From Platanthera guangdongensis (Eukaryota > Streptophyta > Magnoliopsida > Asparagales > Orchidaceae), in NCBI GenBank assembly GCA_039583875.1, contig CM077151.1, forward strand, positions 113,664,609 through 113,728,608: DNA of 64,000 bases, given 5' to 3'. Made by a program: the position numbers and the translations under genes. Below are positions 57,945 through 64,000 of this stretch, one piece after another. Numbering within the stretch: position 1 is the stretch's first letter; each line of letters starts with the position of its first letter. Below the pieces are notes generated by a model. The model was given only the letters and a program-made list of their open reading frames with translations. It made no database searches and had not been told where the DNA came from.

Positions 57945-60925
57945 AGTTCTACCATCTAATATAAAACTACAACAGAAAGTAACTCAACTTATATGAATGC
58001 CCATACAGACATATAAGTTGAGGATCGGCTCAGCAGTAATATAACTTATCGTATAAGAGTGCTCATACAAACTTATACGATGAAGATCTTGTGTATGCAA
58101 TGTAATGTAATGACATGAATGCAATGCAATGACTCACCCATGATCACGCACATGCAACTGCTTTGTCGACACAGACTTGTAGTTCCCACTTTTCGAGCAG
58201 GTAGCTAACTTCTCAAGCGTCAACCGTCGTGGCCAGGCGGTGACAGTGGAGCGGGCTTCTCCACTACTAGGCGGGTATGCACACTATCAAGCCTAGGTCT
58301 CCGTACCCCTCAACGCTAAGAAGATAACAACGGAGCTCACATGCGTACTACGGATTAGAAGGGGTCTCGGGTAGATGTGCACCAAGAGCCTAGCCCAACT
58401 GTCCAATCTTCGTGGCACGGAAGGTGCCTCTGTGAACAAATCACCAAAGGACCAATGCCAACCGTCCACTAGCACGGAGGGTGCCTTGGGAAGTAAGCAC
58501 CGAGGGTCAAGGCCCAACCGTGCAAGTCTACCTGTCAACTCCCGTCGGTGGGATGACTGGCGAGCCCGTAGACCTGCCACACTATCCTTAACCCAGGATT
58601 ACGACACCGCGTGTTGACTCCCACCTCATTCAATTTCACATCATCGTGGCACGGAAGGTGCCTCTGTGGACAAACCACTAGAGGACCAATGCCAACAGTC
58701 CACATATGTCTCTTTTCATCATTACCAACCCAGTGCGGTCAAACACCTGCACTTACCCCGTTTCATAATCTAGTGACCCAAGGCGCTTAATGGTTCGTCA
58801 TCAACATAATGGTACTTCACATATTCATCAACCATTTGATTAACATAATTACATACAGACTATGGTCACATAACTTTAACATCAACTGGTTACAATCTTT
58901 TTACCAAGTTCAAACCATTCGTGCACACATGGATCTATCAACTAAATGCCAACAACCATTTGTTCATATCAATCACTACCAACTATGTACAACAACTTCA
59001 AGCCAGCCTCATCATTATTCAACGTATTTCCATTGTCAAGTACGTCCTTATTGATTCACATATTTAAACCATTCCTACCATTCCAACTCATCAACCCAAT
59101 CGTTCACCACACCATGTGTTCCTTAAGGATCTATCCAACAATTGTCATTAACAATGTTTAATCATAATTACTTATAGACTAAATTTACCAAGACGTTAAC
59201 GTTATTGTACTATAGTTTCTTCCTACCAAATTCAAGCCGATTCAACACAAACAGGAGAATCACTGTGCAGGAAGATTACTGTACAACAACTTCGATCGAG
59301 GATTCTCGAGGCTACAGGAATCTGGTGAAGGAGTGTAACCCCTCGTTGGAAAGGTAATTCCAAGGGCTACGACTTTCGTGTTTAGTCGAAAGCACAGATC
59401 TGGCCGCATCGTGTCCGAAAATGGTCTCAAAGATCGCTGCGCGCGGAAAACAGATTTCCGCGCGCATCTTAAAGCGAGATGAACGACATCGGTTCGTCTT
59501 CTTCCTCCAATCAAAATTCTTAAATCTCAACCAGAATTCCTCCTCCCTTGTTCACCCTCAAAAGCCAACTTTCTTCACGAAACCAAGTCCTTCACTTTTC
59601 ATAGAAGGAAGGAGTGGTCGAAGACATCTTATCTCTAGGGTACAAGCCCTAGCATGACCTTCTCCTAAAAAAACTTATTCTCACGAATCAAGACTCCTTT
59701 GAGTTGATATCTCTCCTAGGAATAACTAAAGATCTAGCACCAAGGGAGAAGGTAGGAAGTTCACCTCATTTCCGGCGGTTCCGAGGTTTCCAGCCATGGA
59801 TCTTGTCACCCTTCTTTGCGGCATCTTTTTCTCCCTCGTTGGTGTTCGTTCTTCACGGGAAAGAGAGGAAGAGAGAGGATTTTCTTCCAGAAATCGACTC
59901 CGGCAGCTTCTCTGTTTCGTCAGGATTGTATAGTAACGACTCGACAAAGACAACTGTTGGGCAAACTGGTAAAGAGACGGCTAGGGTTTTCCGCATGTCC
60001 CTTTTATAATGAGAAATTAGGGTAACTGCCTTGCCATGTGTCGGCCTGACATTGGACCGCCTAATATTTCTTTAAATGAGTCACGTTGAAAGGATGCGAC
60101 CCATTTAAGTCGATTTGGCGCAATTCCCGAAAATCCGGTACAACAGTGGCCAAAAATTTGCCCAAGGCAAAGTTTTTTCTAATTTAAATGACGTTCGACG
60201 AATTTTAGCCCTGTTCGACGAATCAGCGCTCGACGAATTCAGCGTTCGACGAATTTTCCTGAGTTCGACGAATCAGCGCTCGACGACTTTAGCGTTCGAC
60301 GAATTTACCCGAGTTCGACGAATCAGCGCTCGACGAATTTAGCGTTCGATGAATTTACCTGAGTTCGATTAATCAGCGCTCGACGGATTCAGCGTTTGAC
60401 GAATTTACCTCAGTCTATGGCGTTGAGTGATGTTGAGTCCACTCAACGCTCTCAACGCCTGCAGAGGCCAAAAACATTCGAAGTTAAATGACGTCGAGTG
60501 CGTAGTGGACGACTCAATGCTCTCAACGCCTACAGAGGCCAAAAATATTCTAAGTTAAATGCCGTCGAGAGCGTTGAGTACACTCAACGCTCTCCACGCC
60601 TACAGAGGCCAAAAACATTCTGAGTTAAATGGCGTCGAGACTCAACGCTCTCAACTCCTACAGAGGCCAAAAACATTCTAAGTTAAATGGCGTCGAGAGC
60701 GTTGAGTCCACTCAACGTTCTTGACGCCTTAACCCGTCAGAATAATCAAAGTTAAATGGCGTTGAGTGTGTTGAGTCCACTCGACGCACTCGACGCCTAA
60801 CCTGCCAGAATTTTTTAAGTTAATTCCTGATCTAGTTGTTGACTCGCTTGACGTTCCCCGAACCTGAGTCAATTTTCTTGACTCAAAACACGTGCGAGGG
60901 GTCTGACACGAAATGAGATGTTACA
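57945..60925 (-). repeat. 3' LTR of the reverse-strand Tekay element (Tekay-3), truncated
   Basis: Read right to left it starts TGTAACATCTC just after the pol gene. U3 has a 75-bp minisatellite and a 53-bp array (60190-60820), then a reverse-strand TATA at about 60000-60010 (ATTATAAAAGG), a long R/U5, and finally blocks shared with the solo LTR at 36658-41346 (AAAAGTGGGAACTA, ATAAGTTGAG). It ends near 57945 at a join with gypsy integrase remnants, so its true 3' end is missing. Confidence 0.8.
60190..60820. repeat. Minisatellite and palindrome array in the Tekay-3 U3
   Basis: 60190-60420: about four 53-bp units built of GTTCGACGAAT and CAGCGCTCGACG. 60420-60820: about six units of roughly 75 bp, each with GCGTTGAGTCCACTCAACGC-type inverted repeats, GAGGCCAAAAACATTC and AAGTTAAATGGCGTCGAG. 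The array lies directly upstream of the TATA in the reading direction. Confidence 0.88.
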
Positions 60926-61002
60926 AATCCTATAAACAAAATAAAAGATTTCGTCCCCGAAATCAGGCTAAGGTTGTGGGGGAAATAAATCAAGGAAATA
61001 TA

Positions 61003-62433
61003 TTATGCTTTATGAATGTTACCTTGGGGAAACAACTCCGGGTAGTGCTTCCGCATCAAGTCCACCGGTTTCCCAGTAAATTCTTCTTTCCCATGATTAG
61101 ACCACAACATCTTTACCAAAGGAACACTCTTGCGACGCAAGTTCCTTGTCTCAGTGTCCACTATCCTCACCGGCTCTAGTAGCACAGATCTATCGGTTGC
61201 TACTGCTCCATTAGTGGTGGGGATATGTTGACCGGGCCGCAACAACGCCTTCCGAAGTGACGACACATGAAATACGTCATGGAGATTCTCTAGCTCTGGC
61301 GGTAACTCCAACCGATAGGCGAAAGGGCCAATCCTTTCCAATATAGCGTAAGACCCAACGTACCTTGGGCTGAGCTTTTTCACACCACGTACCCGTGACA
61401 ATCCATGCATCAGCCGGATTTTCAGGAACACTTTGTCACCCACTTGAAATTCTACCATCCGGTGTTTTGCATTATAATATTTAGCCTGCCGACTTTGAGC
61501 CTCAAACATGCGGTCCCGTACTTGTCTAACAACAGCATCAGTATCATCGATGTACTCAATTCCTAAAACCTTCGGGTCTTCATCTTGCACCCATGACAAG
61601 GGGGTTCGACACCTTCCGTAAAGGGCTTCATGAGGTGCCATCCCGATACTGGCCTGGTGACTGTTGTTATATAAGAATTCTACTAGGGGTAAGAGCCTTT
61701 CCAACGGCTCTCCTCTATCCAGCACACACAACCTCAATAGATCTTCCAAAGTTCTGACGGTCCTCTCAGACTGCCCGTCCGTCTGAGGATGAAACACTGT
61801 GTTAAAAGTAAGGTGTGAGCCCAAATACGCTTGTACCACCTTCCATTCTCTAGAGGTGAAACTACCATCCCGGTCAGAAACAATTGTCTTTGACACATCA
61901 TGGTACCGTACAAACTGCTCCACAAAGAGGCGTACCAAAACGTCCACACGAGCCTCTTTCTTCATAGGAATAAACCTGACTACCTTCGTCAGGCGGTCAA
62001 CGATTACCCAAACCGAATCATTCCCTGAGCGTGTGCGAGACAACCCGTGGACGAAGTCCATGGAGATATCCTCGAACTTCCACTCGGGGATGGGCAACGA
62101 CAGTAATAATCCTCCGGGGCTCTTGCATTCCGCCTTCACGCTTTGACAGACCTCGCAGTGCGTAACAAAATATCTGACGTCCATTTTCATTCCCGGCCAA
62201 CACATGGTCTTCCGCAAGTCAGCGTACATCTTGGCAATCCCATGATGCACTGAATAATGTGAGCAATGTGCCTCTCTCAAGATATCTTCCCGAATTTTAC
62301 CGCCTTTGGAAATGTAAAGCCGGCCACGGAGATGAACGAGGTCGTCTTTTAGGGAATACTCGTCAATAGTCCCATCTTCAATTGACTTGAACACCGGGGC
62401 CAGAGCAGCATCCTTTCCTTGCTCTGCCCAGAT
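61003..62433 (-). pseudogene. Tekay-3 integrase and C-terminal tail
   Basis: It continues from the RT/RNase H part after a TGA at about 62434-62436. Zinc-binding part near 62180-62280 (HYSVHHGIAKMYADLRKTM ... CEVCQSV). The catalytic core has VWVIVDRLTKVVRF, TIVSDRDGSFTSREW and FHPQTDGQSERTV, with D, D and E present. Then LSPRYVGSYAILERIGPFAY and VFHVSSLRKALL. The tail keeps LRRKSVPLVKMLW but reads EEFTGKPVDL where Tekay chromodomains have an ATWE box, so the aromatic residue is missing. One of the best-kept pol genes in the window. Confidence 0.88.
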
Positions 62434-63990
62434 TCAATCCCGAATATCACATACTATGCTCATCGCGGTTAAGTACTCTGTATACCCTTCCAAATGGTCA
62501 TTATATACCCGGGTAATCTCCATCTCTTCGAGCATCCGAGCTAATTTCATACTCATCAATCTGGACTTAGGGCTCGATTCCGGTACCTTCTTGCTCAAAG
62601 CATCAGCTACGGAATTTGCTTTTCCGGGGTGGTAGTTCATGGTAAATTCATAATCACATAAAAATTCTAGCCACCGCCGCTGTCTCAGATTCAATTCCTT
62701 CTGAGTATGAACGTACTTTAAATACTTGTGGTTGAAAAAGATTTCGCAGTAGACGCCGTATAGATAGTGTCTCCAAACCTTCAAGGTGAACACCACTGCT
62801 CCCAATTCTAAATCATGTACTGGATAGTTGACTTCATGTTTCTTCAATTGTCTCAAAGCATAAGCAATCACATGTCCATGCTGCATTAGTACTGCTCCCA
62901 TCCCTTGATACGACGCGTCAGTGTAGACTTGAAATCCTTCCTTCCCAGATGGAAGAACTAGGATGGGTGCAGTAGTAAGTCTGTCCTTCAGTTCTTGGAA
63001 CGTAGCTTCACACTGGGGTGTCCACTTATATGACACACTTTTCTTTGTCGGAGTAGTAAGAGGAAAGACAATCTTTGAGAATCCTTTCACAAAGTTGCGA
63101 TAATACCCGACAAGCCCAAGGAAGCTCCGCACATCGGTCGCTGACTTCAAGGGTGACCATTCCTTTACGGCACGCACTTTGGCCGGATCCACAGCTAGTC
63201 CAGCCCCACTGATCACATGACCCAAGAAAGCAACTTCTTGGAGCCAGAATTCGCAATTGCAGAACTTGGCAAACAAGACATGCTCTTTTAGCTTCTTCAG
63301 CACCAAGGTCAGATGTTCGACATGCTCCTCCTCTGTCTTTGAGTAGACCAAAATGTCATCGATGAAGACGATGACGAAGATGTCTAAATATGACTCAAAC
63401 ACTTTGTTCATCAGACTCATGAACGCGGATGGGGCGTTCGTGAGTCCAAACGACATCACGGTGAACTCATATAGCCCATACCTCGAGCTAAACGCCGTTT
63501 TCTCGATATCCTCTTCTTGTATCCTCAGTTGATAATACCCCGAGCGCAAATCCAACTTGGAGAACCAATGCGCTCCTACCAATTGATCGAACAACTCGTC
63601 GATTCGGGGTAGCAGGTAGGTGTTCAACACCGTCAGTCGATTGAGCTCCCGATAGTCTATACATAATCGTAAGGTCCCATCCTTCTTAACGAACAGAACA
63701 GGGGCTCCCCAAGTTGATGAGCTGGGGCGAACAAATCCTGATTCCATCAGTTCTTGCAACTTAACTCTAAACTCTGCGAGTTCCTTCGGGGCCATTCGAT
63801 AAGGGGTCCTGGAGACGGGCTTGGCACCCAGTACTAGCTTAATTTGAAAATCCACCTCTCTATGTGGGGGTAGTACTAACAATTTCTCAGGAAATATCTC
63901 GGGAAAATCTCGCACCACTCGCACATCTTTCATATCTATTGTGATCTCTTTCAATTCGAAACATATCATGTAAACTTCATCCCCCCTCAT
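62434..63990 (-). pseudogene. Tekay-3 reverse transcriptase and RNase H (5' part beyond the window)
   Basis: A 518-residue open frame. RT motifs: [45 protein letters not shown] and the intact catalytic FIDD ([10 protein letters not shown]). RNase [51 protein letters not shown]. It ends with a TGA replacing one residue before IWAEQGKD; apart from this stop pol is continuous with the integrase. The first Met is not a true start: protease and gag lie beyond position 64000. Confidence 0.88.
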
Positions 63991-64000
63991 GTGGGCTTTC

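Overview
This window is nuclear DNA of a flowering plant whose species I cannot name. It is almost entirely nested transposable elements: Ty3/gypsy elements of the Tekay/Del type and of the Tat type (with a second RNase H), a hAT transposase gene, Tourist/Harbinger-like MITEs, a CACTA-type MITE, a TRIM and a SINE-like tail. The only convincing piece of host gene is two exons at 52444-54216. No rRNA, tRNA or CRISPR was seen.

Layout. 1-1152 is the 3' part of an LTR (family X) split by a CACTA MITE (225-1000); it lies in the pol end of a Tekay element (Tekay-1) whose LTR runs 1440-13017. That LTR is split by a large non-coding LTR element in reverse orientation (2716-10621, LARD-like, TSD GTATG) and by a 458-bp TRIM (10879-11336, TSD TGGAC). 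A Tat element (Tat-1) runs from about 13980 to 19294 (gag, protease, RT, two RNase H domains, start of integrase). It is cut there by Tekay-2 (19295-29172), which has a 4-kb 5' LTR, a decayed gag-pol and a 3' LTR cut short by a deletion that also removed the Tat-1 integrase. 29173-30634 holds Tat-1 3' repeats, an AT microsatellite and a second copy of LTR X.

A reverse-strand hAT transposase pseudogene (50650 down to 31043) is split by a complete 17.4-kb Tat element (Tat-2, 32379-49763, TSD TGATG). Tat-2 carries gag-pol, a 147-bp dimeric tandem array, a 55-bp array and two reverse-strand genes with their own TATA boxes, one being the 'putative gypsy-type transposon' protein. A 4.7-kb solo LTR sits in its RNase H (36658-41346).

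51668-54216 has two Tourist-like MITEs just upstream of the host gene, and a Harbinger-type element carrying an acidic reading frame in the gene's first intron. 54217-57050 is mostly unassigned apart from a SINE-like tail. 57170-57924 is a gypsy fragment. 57945-64000 is a reverse-strand Tekay element: one LTR, and a pol gene with a single in-frame stop that runs off the window end.

The most unusual patterns are: (a) dense arrays of short palindromes, usually just upstream of the LTR TATA box, different in each family but several sharing the word TCGTCGA; (b) a TRIM whose 5' repeat is a fold-back palindrome; (c) two same-direction reverse-strand genes in one Tat element; (d) a MITE with an acidic ORF inside an intron. 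Boundaries with matching target-site duplications are firm; other boundaries are approximate. All coding calls rest on motifs read by eye.
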